Below are positions 7,410 to 17,253 of a stretch of 64,000 bases of DNA, in pieces. How positions within the stretch are numbered: the stretch's first letter is position 1; every line of letters starts with the position of its first letter. The translations under genes and the position numbers were made by a program. The notes under the pieces were generated by a model. That model was not told where the DNA came from. It ran no database searches and saw nothing but the letters and a program-made list of their open reading frames with translations. The stretch comes from Verrucomicrobiales bacterium (lineage in GTDB: Bacteria > Verrucomicrobiota > Verrucomicrobiia > Verrucomicrobiales > V1-33), in NCBI GenBank assembly GCA_028293125.1, contig JAQGPJ010000004.1:1-64000 (forward strand), read 5' to 3'.

Positions 7410-9713
7410 TCAGGGCAGCGGGAAGCGCAGATTCAGTTCCGCCGCCCATTTGCGGGTGGATTCCAGCACGGCGTGGTCGCCGAGGTTGGAGAGCACTTTA
7501 TGAATGGCGTCCGCGATCTGGACCATTTCCGTCTCCTTCATGCCGCGGGTGGTGACTGCCGGGGTGCCGATACGGATGCCGCTGGGACGGAAGGGGCTGG
7601 CGGTGTCGAAGGGGATGCTGTTTTTGTTCACGGTGATGCCGGCCTCGTCGAGGGTCTCCTGCACGGTTTTGCCGTCCAGTCCCTGCGGGCGCAGATCGAT
7701 GAGCATCACGTGATTGTCCGTGCCGCCGGAGGCCACACGGTAGCCGTTCTCCACCATGCGGGCCGCCAGCGCCTGGGCGTTTTTGACGATCTGCTCCTGG
7801 TATTCCCGGAAGCCGGGCTGCAGGGCCTCGTGGAAGCACACGGCCTTGGCGGCGATGACGTGCATGAGCGGACCGCCCTGGACGCCGGGGAACACCTGAG
7901 CGTCGATTTTTTTGGCGTGCTCCGCCCGGCAGAGAATGATGCCGCCACGGGGACCGCGCAGGCTCTTGTGGGTGGTGCTGGTGACAAAGTCGGCGTGCGG
8001 CACCGGACTGGGATGCACCCCGGCGGCGACCAGACCGGCGATGTGCGCCATGTCCACGAACAGCAGCGCGCCCACGCTTTTGGCGATCTCCGCCATGCGG
8101 GGGAAGTCGATGATGCGGGGGTAGGCGCTGGCTCCGGCGGTGATCATTTTGGGCTTCACCTCCAACGCCATGCGGGCCAGCTCATCGTAGTCGATGCGGC
8201 CGTCCCTTTCGCTGACACCGTAGTGGGTGACATCATAGAACTTGCCCGAGAAATTGGCGGGATGCCCGTGGGTCAGGTGACCGCCGTGGGCGAGGTTCAT
8301 GGTCAGGATTTTGTCACCGGGCTCCAGGAACGCGAAATAAACAGCGGCATTGGCCTGGCTGCCGGAGTGCGGCTGCACATTGGCGTGGTCGGCCCCGAAG
8401 ATTTTCTTCACCCGGTCGATGGCCAGTTGCTCCACCTGATCCACGTTCTCACAGCCGCCGTACCAGCGTTTGCCGGGGTATCCCTCGGCGTACTTGTTGG
8501 TCAGACAGCTGCCCTGGGCCTCCTGCACCGCGCGGCTGGCGAAGTTTTCGCTGGCAATAAGCTCGATGAAGTTCTGCTGGCGGACCTGCTCGCGGATGAT
8601 GCAGGCGGAAATCTCCGGATCCGTCTGCGCCAGGCCGGCATTCATCTTGTCCACCCGCGCCTCATGGCGCCCGCTCTCGAACTGCGTGGCCAGGAAGGTG
8701 TCCGCCATCTCGGCCGCCTTGGCGGGATCCACGTTGCCGGCGAAGACCATGACGTTGGCGTCATTGTGCTTCCGGGTCAGGGCGGCGGCCTCCGTGTCCT
8801 GCAGCAGCGCGGCCATGATGCCTTTGTGGCGGTTGGCGGCGATGCTCATGCCGATGCCGGTGGTGCAGACCAGCAGGCCGGCATCGTAATGGCCATGCAA
8901 CACTCCCTGGCAGACCGGCGTGGAGTAATCCGGGTAATCCACCCGGGAGCTGTCCCGCGTGCCGATATCCTCCACGGTGTGCCCTTTGGCGCGCAGGGCT
9001 TTGACCAGAGCGTCCTTGAGACCCAGACCTCCATGATCCGCGCCGGCGATGATCTTTTTGAGGCCCGTCGCGGAGGGGGCGGGCGGGGAGGAGGCGGGTG
9101 CCGGAGCGGCTTCGGCGGCGGAGGGTGGGGTCATATCGTTGGTTGAGGTTGGGGAGGAAGGGGCGGCGGGGGTTGCGGTGTCGGTGTCCGGATCCTTCCA
9201 GGTGGTTTCGATAAAAGCGTGCACCGTCGGCAGAGCGCGGCGGAAGGTGGCCAAGGTCTTTTCATAGGCCCCCAGCCCATAGCCGATGGGGTCGGGCACA
9301 TCCCGGCCCATCAGGTCGTCATCCGGACAAAACTCGCAGACGAGGTAGGTTTTGGCCGCGGCCTTCGGAAAGAGGGCCTCCAGATGCTCGCGGTGGCCTG
9401 CGGTCATCACAAAGATGTGCGTGGCCTCGTTCACCAAGCTGCGGGTCAGCGGCTGGCTCCGGAAGCGGGAAAAGTCGATACCCTCGCGGGTGCGCAGCAC
9501 CTCCAGAGTGTGCTGGCTGGCCCGCTGTCCGTGGGCGGCGCTGATGCCGGCGCTCTGGATATCGTAATCCGGGGCATTTTTGACCATGGCACGGAAAAGC
9601 GCTTCAGCCATGGGGCTGCGGCAGACATTTCCAGTGCAGACAAAGAGAACGTTTTTCAAGGCGACGGATGCCGCAGGCAGGTTTCCCCGGCCGGACTCCC
9701 GGTCAGAGCCCAC
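7410..9713 (-). CDS. glyA: Fusion: LMW protein phosphatase - ribose-5-phosphate isomerase B - serine hydroxymethyltransferase
   Basis: One uninterrupted 767-codon frame carries three enzymes. Residues 20-172 are a low-molecular-weight phosphatase with CTGNVCRSP (Cys26-Arg32) and the DPIGYG loop. A Pro/Ala/Ser-rich linker spans 173-217. Residues 218-356 are RpiB ([21 protein letters not shown] with Cys283). Residues 358-767 are GlyA, with IELIASEN, the PLP lysine in STTHKSLRG (Lys583) and full family length. GlyA makes glycine and one-carbon units from serine; RpiB interconverts ribose- and ribulose-5-phosphate. In Bacillus subtilis ywlE, rpiB and glyA are separate neighbouring genes, so this looks like a fused operon. 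YwlE's phosphoarginine-selecting Thr is Val here, favouring phosphotyrosine. Start is GTG at 9713; TTG at 9659 is an alternative. An internal ATG near 9134 could make RpiB-GlyA alone. Confidence 0.9.
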   Translation of the reverse strand: MGSDRESGRGNLPAASVALKNVLFVCTGNVCRSPMAEALFRAMVKNAPDYDIQSAGISAAHGQRASQHTLEVLRTREGIDFSRFRSQPLTRSLVNEATHIFVMTAGHREHLEALFPKAAAKTYLVCEFCPDDDLMGRDVPDPIGYGLGAYEKTLATFRRALPTVHAFIETTWKDPDTDTATPAAPSSPTSTNDMTPPSAAEAAPAPASSPPAPSATGLKKIIAGADHGGLGLKDALVKALRAKGHTVEDIGTRDSSRVDYPDYSTPVCQGVLHGHYDAGLLVCTTGIGMSIAANRHKGIMAALLQDTEAAALTRKHNDANVMVFAGNVDPAKAAEMADTFLATQFESGRHEARVDKMNAGLAQTDPEISACIIREQVRQQNFIELIASENFASRAVQEAQGSCLTNKYAEGYPGKRWYGGCENVDQVEQLAIDRVKKIFGADHANVQPHSGSQANAAVYFAFLEPGDKILTMNLAHGGHLTHGHPANFSGKFYDVTHYGVSERDGRIDYDELARMALEVKPKMITAGASAYPRIIDFPRMAEIAKSVGALLFVDMAHIAGLVAAGVHPSPVPHADFVTSTTHKSLRGPRGGIILCRAEHAKKIDAQVFPGVQGGPLMHVIAAKAVCFHEALQPGFREYQEQIVKNAQALAARMVENGYRVASGGTDNHVMLIDLRPQGLDGKTVQETLDEAGITVNKNSIPFDTASPFRPSGIRIGTPAVTTRGMKETEMVQIADAIHKVLSNLGDHAVLESTRKWAAELNLRFPLP

Positions 9714-9955
9714 GGAAGTGGAATGGGGCGCAGATTGTCGGTGGTGTCAAGCCCGCGGGAGGTGCTGGAATGCCGGAAATAACATCATTTTCAACCCCAT
9801 GGGGAACAGTCCGCAAACCGGCGGATTCCAGCCTCGGTGTCCGCTTTGCCCGATCCCCGCCCCTGCCTTGCCAGCTCATCTCCAGGAGGGCGTCCAAAGG
9901 AATTGCGGGCACCCGGCCGTTGCCTGGGATCGTTTTGGCTGTGTAATGGAGGAAC

Positions 9956-10969
9956 ATGCGCAGGATCTGGACTATCATCACCACCACCATCTCAGTCCGG
10001 CTCGCCATGCTCCGTTTGCGGTTTCCGCGCACGACGAAGGTGCTGCGGCGGTTCTGGACCTTCATTGACACCTACATCGACAACTGGTCGGATGATCGCG
10101 TGCCGCGGCAGAGCGCGGCCATCGCCTACTACGCCCTGTTCTCCATGGCTCCACTGCTGCTGCTGGCGCGGCTGATCATCGGGCGCACCCTGGGCCCTGC
10201 GGAGCTGGAGGGCATGCACGCCCGGCTGGCGGCGTTCATGGGCGAGCAGGCGGCCACCCAGCTGGAGCAGCTGACCGGGGACATGACGCTGTGGAAGGGC
10301 AGCACCCCCACGGCGGTGCTGGGGGCGGTGACCCTGCTCTACGGAGCCACCGGAGTTTTTGTGGAGCTGAAGGATTCCCTGAACATGATCTGGGGCCTGA
10401 AGCGGCGGGATGGCAAAAGCGCGGTGCTGTTTCTGAAGGACCGCCTGCTGTCCTTCGGCATGGTGCTGTTTTTCGGCGTGCTGCTGATGACGTCCGTGGT
10501 GACCACCGGTATTTTCTCCGTTCTTCAGGACTGGATACAGACCTTCCTGCCCCGGATCCCGGTGGAGGCCTGGGTCATGCCGGCGTTCGCCATCGCCCTG
10601 GCCACCGAGACCCTGCTTTTCGCCATCATCTTCAAAGTGCTGCCGGACATCAAATTCCCGTGGCGCGATGTCTGGCTGGGGGCGCTGGTGACCGCCCTGC
10701 TCTTCGAGGGCGGCAAGTGGGCCCTGGGCTGGTATCTCGGCCGCGCCAGCACCTTCGCCGCCGTGGGCAAAACCGGATCCGTGGTGCTGCTGCTGATCTG
10801 GGTGTACTATTCCTCCATGATCGTCCTCGCCGGCGCGGAGTTCATTGAAATCAACCAGCGCCTGCGCGGGACCAAACACGGCCGCAAGCGCGCCCTCACC
10901 GAGGGCCAGCCGCCTCCCGAGGAAAACCCCGCCTCCCCCCTCCAGCGCAACGATGGGCTTTCGAGTTAG
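9956..10969 (+). CDS. YihY/BrkB-family inner-membrane protein
   Basis: 337 residues with about six membrane segments and the family signature SAAIAYYALFSMAPLLLL near residue 55, followed by GATGVFVELKDSLNMIW and a C-terminal VLLLIWVYYSSMIVLAGAEF. These are hallmarks of the YihY/virulence-factor BrkB family, once mis-named RNase BN. The molecular role is unsettled. The ATG at 9956 has GGAGG just upstream. The last about 40 residues are charged and Pro-rich and probably cytoplasmic. Confidence 0.88.
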   Translation: MRRIWTIITTTISVRLAMLRLRFPRTTKVLRRFWTFIDTYIDNWSDDRVPRQSAAIAYYALFSMAPLLLLARLIIGRTLGPAELEGMHARLAAFMGEQAATQLEQLTGDMTLWKGSTPTAVLGAVTLLYGATGVFVELKDSLNMIWGLKRRDGKSAVLFLKDRLLSFGMVLFFGVLLMTSVVTTGIFSVLQDWIQTFLPRIPVEAWVMPAFAIALATETLLFAIIFKVLPDIKFPWRDVWLGALVTALLFEGGKWALGWYLGRASTFAAVGKTGSVVLLLIWVYYSSMIVLAGAEFIEINQRLRGTKHGRKRALTEGQPPPEENPASPLQRNDGLSS

Positions 10970-11008
10970 CAACTCGGCATGTGGGAATCGTGAGCCGCCC
11001 CGCTCCTG

Positions 11009-12403
11009 CTACTCAGTTTCCTCCGGGTGCGGGTCCGCCACCACATTGGCGGCTGGATACGCCGGCGCGGCTGGAGCCGCTGAAGCCGGGAGCCGCAGCG
11101 CCATACGCAGGCCGGGAGCCTTTGGATTGGTTGCGGTCCATCCCCGGTCCTCCGGCGGGAAAACAGGCGGATCAGGATTCCAATCCGCCCCCACCGCATA
11201 AACAGTACCCGTGGCGTGATCCCACAGCAGCGGCGCGCCGTTCCATGGGTCCTTCGGCACCTCCGGCAAAAAGTCCGGAGCCAGTTCTGTCAGAGTGGAC
11301 GGCCGCTGGCTAGGATGATTCCGACGCCACCCGTGAACCGCCAGCCGGACCTTCATGGCACGGGGAATGAAAAGAGCTTTGTATTGCGATAGAACCAATA
11401 GCCCCAATCCTCTCGTTCCTCGCAGAAACAGATTGCCCGTCGTGTTCGGGTTCCATTGTCCCAGCAATGGATGGTCACTTTCCGGCAGTAATCCATAGCC
11501 GGCCTGCTGCGCCGCCAACAGGGAGGGAAAAGGTTGAAACGGGGCGGCCACAATCTTTCTCAAGGATTCATGGTAGGCATTGAGGGTTCTGTTTTTTTTG
11601 AAAAGCAGCTTTTCGCGCCATTTGCTTCTGAACTGCGCTTCACCAAATGGTCCTGCGCCCGACTGCACCTGATCCATCATACTGCGGAACACAGCCCCAT
11701 CCTTCCGGACCGCGGACTGCCATGCCTCCGCGATAAGGGGCTCTTCCCCCCAAACCCTGGCCATGACTCCCAATTGACCGGAATCCGGATTGCCAAGGGC
11801 CAGCACCCCGCAACCAAGATCGGCCACCATCTCCATAGCGGCAGTGGCGACCAGCACGGATGTGATTCCATCACCGCCCGCCAGATGCCGTTTGATCCAC
11901 AGTGCCATCTCCTGCTGCAGGGCAATGGCGGGTCCCGCATCCCCGGCGCGGAGGGAGATCATGGCATCGAACACCAGCAACTGGACTGGCAGGATCATCC
12001 ATGATCCTGTCTCCACCCCGTCGCTGACAGGAAAAGGCAGCCTCCACTCCGGCATGGCCAGCGCGGTCCGCCAATCCTCCACGCTGTTCGCACGCCCGTT
12101 ACGCAGGCGGTCGATAAATGCCTGATCCTGAGGCTCCTGGCCGTTGGCCATCGCCTTCACCCGTTCGTATGGTCCGTTGCGCGGCCACTGTCCCCATTTC
12201 TCACGCAGATACAAATAACCGTTCGTGTGGATATCCGGCACGGGTGCCTCCACCACCTTCAGGTCATCATACGGCAGCAGCACATCGTCGGACTTCAGCA
12301 CCACCAGCACGCTGACGGCGATGAGCAGCACTGTCCCGGCCAGCAGCCATTTCCAAAACCCGCGTTTACCGGGTTTCGGCCGGCTTTCAGATTCCTGATT
12401 CAT
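11009..12403 (-). CDS. Membrane-anchored protein of unknown function
   Basis: 464 residues if started at the ATG at 12403 (MNQESESRPKPGKRG); a longer frame upstream has poor composition. One membrane anchor lies near residues 17-37 (WLLAGTVLLIAVSVLVVL). The remainder is probably outside the cytoplasm and mostly helical, and the C-terminal part (DFLPEVPKDPWNGAPLLW) resembles the tail of secreted PVC proteins in which a short 'DPW.G.PL.Y' segment follows a helical repeat domain. No catalytic motif was recognised. It converges with the yihY-type gene across 39 bases that contain a short GAGTT/AACTC hairpin. Confidence 0.6.
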   Translation of the reverse strand: MNQESESRPKPGKRGFWKWLLAGTVLLIAVSVLVVLKSDDVLLPYDDLKVVEAPVPDIHTNGYLYLREKWGQWPRNGPYERVKAMANGQEPQDQAFIDRLRNGRANSVEDWRTALAMPEWRLPFPVSDGVETGSWMILPVQLLVFDAMISLRAGDAGPAIALQQEMALWIKRHLAGGDGITSVLVATAAMEMVADLGCGVLALGNPDSGQLGVMARVWGEEPLIAEAWQSAVRKDGAVFRSMMDQVQSGAGPFGEAQFRSKWREKLLFKKNRTLNAYHESLRKIVAAPFQPFPSLLAAQQAGYGLLPESDHPLLGQWNPNTTGNLFLRGTRGLGLLVLSQYKALFIPRAMKVRLAVHGWRRNHPSQRPSTLTELAPDFLPEVPKDPWNGAPLLWDHATGTVYAVGADWNPDPPVFPPEDRGWTATNPKAPGLRMALRLPASAAPAAPAYPAANVVADPHPEETE

Positions 12404-12778
12404 GAAGGCGGATAAAGCAGGAACCGTCAGACTGCAACAGACTGGCCGGTTTCCCTGCCTGCGTTGCCGCCTATGGTCTGCGTGGAGCACGCTTTGGATG
12501 CTTTTTGCGCAGCTGCGCTAGGGAAGTTTCCGGCTCCGGAGGCAATTCCATCCGCAACCCCGGAGTCTTGGCGTCAGGAGCAAACCACTATTCCTGTTTC
12601 CTGCTCATGGATTAGTGAGCAAATGGCGAAAAGCCCCTCCCCCGCAATCGCCAGGCTGGGCGGAGCCTGCATCGTGGTCATGGGCAAAGCTCCGGGTTTC
12701 GTTATGACGGAACAGCTGACAGGAGTGCTTACACCAAGCCAGACACACGGCTCCGGTGCCGCGTCCTCCCCTTCCGCC
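12404..12778. other. Intergenic region, no gene recognised
   Basis: About 375 bases between the start of the membrane-anchored protein and the end of opgH. The frames across it have unnatural composition. No terminator with a T-run, RNA fold or repeat was recognised; presumably it holds the promoter of the left gene. Confidence 0.4.
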
Positions 12779-14938
12779 TCAGCGGTAAAGCGCGGTCACC
12801 GGCTCGCTGGTGAGCACGTTGTACTGGCGGATGGCGGTGTCCCACCAAGGGGCGAGGCCTTCGCCGGAGGCGGACCAGAGGTCATAGTGCAGGCGCAGCA
12901 TGAGATCGGGATCGTACATCACGGCGCTCAGCTCCCGTTTGTTCAGGGCATCCGGACCGTCCTTCACCAAGCGGCGGCGCAGGCTGTCCAGATACGCGCG
13001 GCTCTCCGGGGTCACCTTCAGACGGTGGCGCAGCAGGCTGACGTGGAGGGCGTTGATGTAGGGGTCCAGCAGGGACTGCATCAGGCCGTAGTTTTTCGCC
13101 AGCTGCGGCAGGGGCGCGGGGCGCACATGGGCAGTGCCGAGATTGCGTTTCAGATGGCGGAGGACGGTCGGGGGATGCAGCTCCTCGCGGGTGGCGAAAA
13201 ATCCGCGAGACCGGCCGCTGGCGGTGCCGGCGGTGAAGATGCTGAAGGGAATGGCCAGTGCGATGCCCAGCAGCACGGGGCTGATCCAGACAAAAAATGA
13301 CGGACTGATCCACAGCGCCACCGCCGCCCAGATTAGAGCGAAGGCGCTGACGCCGGCGAAGGTCAGGATGCTTTCCTCCCAGTCCACGGCATCGCCCCCG
13401 GACCGGCGCTGGCCGGCCCATTTGACCCCCTTCCCCAGCACCGTGTAGAGCACGAACTTGCTGTGGAACATCATCAGGATGGGGGCCAGAACGCTGAAGA
13501 AAACCGTGTCCAGCGCGCAGGACCACACCACCGCCTTCCGGCTGTGGAAGTCCTTTTCAATATCCTTTCGCAGCAGCTGACGGAGCAGCAGCAGTCCCTT
13601 GGGCACAAAGAGCAGGCCCACCGTGACCACCAGCAGCAGCAGACCCGCTTTTTCCCCCGCCGCGGACAGGTGATGGGTCTGGCCCTGCAGCTGGGCCTGA
13701 TGCCGGTCCACCCCCGCTAGGGCGGTGGCGCACAGCAGGAACAGAAACCACAGCGGCGAAGCCACATAGCTGAGAATGCCATGCAGGAAGTTCAGCCGCG
13801 CCAAAGGAGTCCAGCCTTTGGCGAAAAGCAGCCAGAAGTGCTGCATGTTCCCCTGGCACCAGCGGCGGTCGCGTTTGAGGGTGTCGATCAGCGTGGGCGG
13901 CCCCTCCTCGTAGCTGCCCTCATGCACGGGCAGCAGCCAGACCTGATAGCCGGCCTTGCACATCAGGGCGCTCTCCACAAAATCGTGGCTGAGAATATGC
14001 CCGCCGAAGGGCTCGCGGCCCGGCAGTTCCGGCAGGCCGCAGTATTCGATGAACGGCGCGAGGCGGATGATGGCGTTGTGCCCCCAGAAGGTGGCGTCGC
14101 CCATGGCCAGATAGTTCAGCCCGGCCATGAATGGCTCGCCGTAAATGGAGTGCGCGAACTGCATCACCCGGCCGAACAGGGTCTCCGCGCCGAACACCCG
14201 CGGGGCGGTCTGGAGAATGCCGATATTGGGATGCTTCTCCATGATCCGCACCATATTCGCCAGCAGCTCGCCGGACATGATGGAGTCGGCGTCCAGCGCG
14301 TGCAGATACCGGTAGCGCTTGCCCCACCGGCGGCAGAAGTCGGAGACGTTGCCGGATTTTCGATTAATAGGTTTGCGGCGCTTCCGGTAGAATATGCGGC
14401 CAAACCCGTTCAGCTGGCGGCACAGTTCCAGCCACGCCAGCTCCTCCTCGACCCATTTGTTGGGGTTGTCGGAGTCCGACAGCACGAAGAAGTCGAAGTT
14501 CTCCAGCTGCCCGGTGCGCTCCAGCGAGAGATACATGATGCGCAGCCCCTCGAAGACGCGGGACACGTCCTCATTGTAAACCGGCATGATGATGGCCGTG
14601 GAGGCCTGCACGGGGGCCTGCTTCTCGTCCACCGTCAGGCTGCGGGACAGGTCCAGCGGATCCTTTTTCCCGAAGGTCAGCAGATAAAGTCCGATAATAG
14701 CGGTCCAGAAGCCGACGGCCAGCTGATAAAACAGCGGCGCGAACACCGCCAGCATGACAAAATCGATGACATTGTAGCCATTCCGCCCCAGGGAGGCCGC
14801 CAGCAGCCACAGGCCCGCCGCCAGAGTGACGAGAACCATGCTGAAAAAGGTGGTGCGCCGCCGGTGGATGGCCGCAGCGGTGTAGCCGGGGATATTGGAG
14901 GGGGGAGGGAGCGTCTTCGCAGGGATCGGCGCATTCAC
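12779..14938 (-). CDS. opgH: Glucans biosynthesis glucosyltransferase H
   Basis: This GT2-family membrane enzyme builds the beta-1,2 backbone of osmoregulated periplasmic glucans from UDP-glucose. The D-D-D-(Q/R)xxRW signature is present: DSD at 155-157, DAD at 216-218, HDFVE at 318-322 and RDRRWCQGN at 356-364. Two membrane helices precede the catalytic loop and about four follow it. At 719 residues it is shorter than the roughly 850 of E. coli OpgH, mainly at the N-terminus. Start is GTG at 14938, read as MNAPIPAK; no strong ribosome site is visible. The usual partner opgG is not in the window. A tail-anchored protein gene lies immediately upstream on the same strand. Confidence 0.9.
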   Translation of the reverse strand: MNAPIPAKTLPPPSNIPGYTAAAIHRRRTTFFSMVLVTLAAGLWLLAASLGRNGYNVIDFVMLAVFAPLFYQLAVGFWTAIIGLYLLTFGKKDPLDLSRSLTVDEKQAPVQASTAIIMPVYNEDVSRVFEGLRIMYLSLERTGQLENFDFFVLSDSDNPNKWVEEELAWLELCRQLNGFGRIFYRKRRKPINRKSGNVSDFCRRWGKRYRYLHALDADSIMSGELLANMVRIMEKHPNIGILQTAPRVFGAETLFGRVMQFAHSIYGEPFMAGLNYLAMGDATFWGHNAIIRLAPFIEYCGLPELPGREPFGGHILSHDFVESALMCKAGYQVWLLPVHEGSYEEGPPTLIDTLKRDRRWCQGNMQHFWLLFAKGWTPLARLNFLHGILSYVASPLWFLFLLCATALAGVDRHQAQLQGQTHHLSAAGEKAGLLLLVVTVGLLFVPKGLLLLRQLLRKDIEKDFHSRKAVVWSCALDTVFFSVLAPILMMFHSKFVLYTVLGKGVKWAGQRRSGGDAVDWEESILTFAGVSAFALIWAAVALWISPSFFVWISPVLLGIALAIPFSIFTAGTASGRSRGFFATREELHPPTVLRHLKRNLGTAHVRPAPLPQLAKNYGLMQSLLDPYINALHVSLLRHRLKVTPESRAYLDSLRRRLVKDGPDALNKRELSAVMYDPDLMLRLHYDLWSASGEGLAPWWDTAIRQYNVLTSEPVTALYR

Positions 14939-15052
14939 GGTCGGATGAGGTCTGAAAGGGGTTTGGCGGCCTGCGGCATCAGGCTTCTCCGGGATGGACC
15001 AGGTGGACAGGATGGACGGGTTGGCGGATCATCCCGGTGGTTTATAGCAAAG

Positions 15053-15631
15053 TCAGTGCGTCACTCCCCACAGGCTCCAGCCCACCAAGGCGGCGAACGC
15101 CGCCAGCAGCGCATAGCGCAGCCACGGATGGCGCCCAAAAAATCCGCTGGTCTCCTCCGCCAAGTCCGGCAGCACGCCCAGATCGATGGGCCGCGGCACC
15201 ATGCTGGACAACATGAGGTCCGGCCCGCTCTGCTGGATGGGCCGGCGCATGGCCTCCAGCATCTCCAGCGGGGCCTCCGTGCTGTTCAGGAAAAAGTCCG
15301 GGTATTCCGTGGGGCCATCGCACAGCAGGAACGCCAGCCGTCCGTTGGCGTCCAACCGTCCCTCCGGCACATTCAGATCGCCGATGATGCCCCGCAGCCA
15401 GGCGCGGTGCATGCGCCGGGCCTCGTGAATGACCACAGCGGTGGGCGACTGGTCCGGGTGCTTTTCGTGAGTGACCTTGGCCCGGCGCAGGGTTTCGAGA
15501 ATCAGATACGTGCGGTGCAGCCGGCTGTGGATCCGGTAGGCGCGCAGATAATCGGCCAGCCGCGCATAGGCGTCGTTCCATTCGGCGGCGGTGCCGGTGC
15601 GGGGAGAGAATTCGATCAAAGGCTGATCCAT
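15053..15631 (-). CDS. Tail-anchored protein of unknown function upstream of opgH
   Basis: 192 residues from the ATG at 15631 (MDQPLIEFSPRTG); an in-frame ATG at 15643 would add four. The cytosolic part has a helical stretch rich in Arg (YLRAYRIHSRLHRTYLILET) and a region with LCDGPTEYPDFFLN. A single C-terminal membrane segment (YALLAAFAALVGWSLWG) ends two residues before the stop, giving tail-anchor topology. Same strand as opgH with a gap of 114 bases, so a joint transcript is possible. No family recognised. Confidence 0.55.
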   Translation of the reverse strand: MDQPLIEFSPRTGTAAEWNDAYARLADYLRAYRIHSRLHRTYLILETLRRAKVTHEKHPDQSPTAVVIHEARRMHRAWLRGIIGDLNVPEGRLDANGRLAFLLCDGPTEYPDFFLNSTEAPLEMLEAMRRPIQQSGPDLMLSSMVPRPIDLGVLPDLAEETSGFFGRHPWLRYALLAAFAALVGWSLWGVTH

Positions 15632-15843
15632 CGGGGCGCGCATCCAGCGCGTTGGGGAGGTAGAGCAATTTCCCCGCCGCGCAAGGGGCAGTGTGCCCGC
15701 AGGAATGGCGCGGGCAGGAAACCGGCGGAGACAAACCTGGGGGCCGGCCGGGCGGGCGGCCAAGGGCACGGAACACTGCCCCGCCCCGCCCTTTACAGAC
15801 CTGCGGCCCGGCGGCAGGGTGCCGGCGTTTTCCCCGGAATTCC

Positions 15844-16410
15844 ATGACCGCTTTTCTCCAAAAACACGCCACCCTGCTGATGGTCATTCTGGCCATTCCC
15901 GCCCTGTTGATCGTGCTGGGCATGACCGGCAGCTGGCAGCCGGCAGTGTCCTTTACCCGCACCCTGGGTCTGGCCCCGCCGGTGGCCTCCACCGCCGGGC
16001 TGGACCGCATGCCGGAATGGACGCTCCCGGATGTGAACGGTGCCTCCGCGCGTTCGGCGGACTATGCGGGCAAGGTGGTGCTGGTGAACTTCTGGGCCAC
16101 TTGGTGCCCGCCCTGCGTGGCGGAGATCCCCGGCTTCATCAAGGTGCAGGAGGAATACCGAAGCCGGGGCTTCACTATTCTGGGAATCTCCATGGACGAG
16201 GGCGATCCCGCCGTGGTCAGCAAGTTCATGGCTTCCCACGGCATCAATTACCCGGTTCTCCGCGGCGATGCGGCGGTGGCCACCGCTTTCAAGGCCGGCA
16301 ACGGCATCCCGGTCAGCTACCTCATCGATTCCAAAGGCAAAGTGGTGCTGCGCCACGTCGGCATTCTCAGCGCCCCCGCGCTGAGGAAGGCGGTGGAGGA
16401 AGTGTTGTAA
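15844..16410 (+). CDS. Membrane-anchored thioredoxin-like protein, TlpA/ResA type
   Basis: 188 residues starting at the ATG at 15844. An N-terminal membrane anchor (residues 11-27) is followed by a thioredoxin fold of the AhpC/TSA-Redoxin type with VNFWATWCPPCVAEIP (active cysteines Cys88 and Cys91), GISMDEGD and the cis-Pro segment GIPVSYLID. Such proteins reduce disulfides outside the cytoplasm, often during cytochrome c maturation. No cytochrome-assembly gene is adjacent, so the client is unknown. It converges on the gene ending at 16546, with an inverted repeat between them. Confidence 0.88.
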   Translation: MTAFLQKHATLLMVILAIPALLIVLGMTGSWQPAVSFTRTLGLAPPVASTAGLDRMPEWTLPDVNGASARSADYAGKVVLVNFWATWCPPCVAEIPGFIKVQEEYRSRGFTILGISMDEGDPAVVSKFMASHGINYPVLRGDAAVATAFKAGNGIPVSYLIDSKGKVVLRHVGILSAPALRKAVEEVL

Positions 16411-16455
16411 GTGAGGCGTGGGGGTGGGGTGGGACTTTTGTTGATCCGGCGGGGG

Positions 16456-16545
16456 AGTTTTCAGTTTTCAGTATTTCAGTTTTCAGCGGGCAGAAATTTG
16501 AACCGCTCCCACGTTCCAAAGCCAGGCGACTGAAAACTGAAAACT
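16456..16545. repeat. Inverted repeat at a convergent junction (TTTTCAG type, copy A)
   Basis: A perfect 16-bp inverted repeat: AGTTTTCAGTTTTCAG at 16456-16471 and its exact complement at 16530-16545. A further TTTCAGTTTTCAG follows the left arm. The right arm touches the stop codon of the minus-strand gene. A related element lies at 36509-36629, also between two gene ends. Confidence 0.75.
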
Positions 16546-17253
16546 TCATTTCCCTCCCGCACATCGGGAGGCGAAATGGATCACATTTATCCCGCTCTGG
16601 TCGCGCCAGACGGAGACCAGCCAGGTTTCGCCCGGGTGGGGCTTCCCGCCTTTGAATACGAAGCTGCGGCGGCCGGCTTTGAGTTTTCCCCCGGCATCGT
16701 GCCGGCCCTGCCTGCCGGCCAGCAGCACGGCGTCGGCCAGCTCCAGGGTGCTGCCGTCCCGCATGCCGTTCTCCACCAAGGCGGCCACCCGCCCGAGCCA
16801 CACGGCCTGCACCGCTTGGGCTTTTTCGGCGCGGGCGGGGTCGTCCAGCATCCCGGAGCGCTGATTGTCCTCCACCTGCTTTTTCAACTGGCGGGCCACC
16901 GGCCCCAGGCGGGGATCCTCCTCCAAGCGGCGCTCCACCTGATAGTGGCGGTTCTCCTTCTCCAGCCACACCACCCCCGCCACCGCGCCGAACCCGGCCA
17001 CCGCCAGCGCGCCCCAGCGGAACACGGCTGACTCCCAGAAAGGAGGGCCGTCAGCGGGATCGGAGGCAGCGGCGGCGGTGGAGCGGGCCATGCGGCGGGA
17101 GGAGCGGAGCGGAGGCTCATCACCGTCCCCGGCACCCGCGCGGCGGGAACCCGAGTCTGCGGCTGGAGGAAAGGCGGGCATAACCGCGGAGAACAAAAGC
17201 AATACAGACAGCGGACTGGCGCGGAGCGAAAGCCGGCCAGGGGATTCAATCAT
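16546..17253 (-). CDS. Membrane protein of unknown function, translationally coupled to a PfkB kinase
   Basis: 235 residues. The N-terminus resembles a signal or anchor (SVLLLFSAVMPAF), followed by an Arg/Ser/Ala-rich low-complexity stretch, a membrane segment near 76-96 (RWGALAVAGFGAVAGVVWLE), and a charged helical part. The C-terminal part (SFVFKGGKPHPGETWLVSVW) looks beta-rich. The ATG overlaps the stop of the upstream kinase gene (TGATG at 17251-17255), so translation is probably coupled. No family recognised. Confidence 0.6.
   Translation of the reverse strand: MIESPGRLSLRASPLSVLLLFSAVMPAFPPAADSGSRRAGAGDGDEPPLRSSRRMARSTAAAASDPADGPPFWESAVFRWGALAVAGFGAVAGVVWLEKENRHYQVERRLEEDPRLGPVARQLKKQVEDNQRSGMLDDPARAEKAQAVQAVWLGRVAALVENGMRDGSTLELADAVLLAGRQGRHDAGGKLKAGRRSFVFKGGKPHPGETWLVSVWRDQSGINVIHFASRCAGGK

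Noticed and set aside
7473-9146. 557-codon plus-strand frame opposite the phosphatase/RpiB/GlyA gene
   Set aside because: The composition is rich in His, Gly and Val as expected for an antisense shadow; the minus strand has clear enzymes.
13781-15847. 688-codon plus-strand frame across opgH and its neighbour
   Set aside because: It runs antisense through several real gene features and has no domain match.
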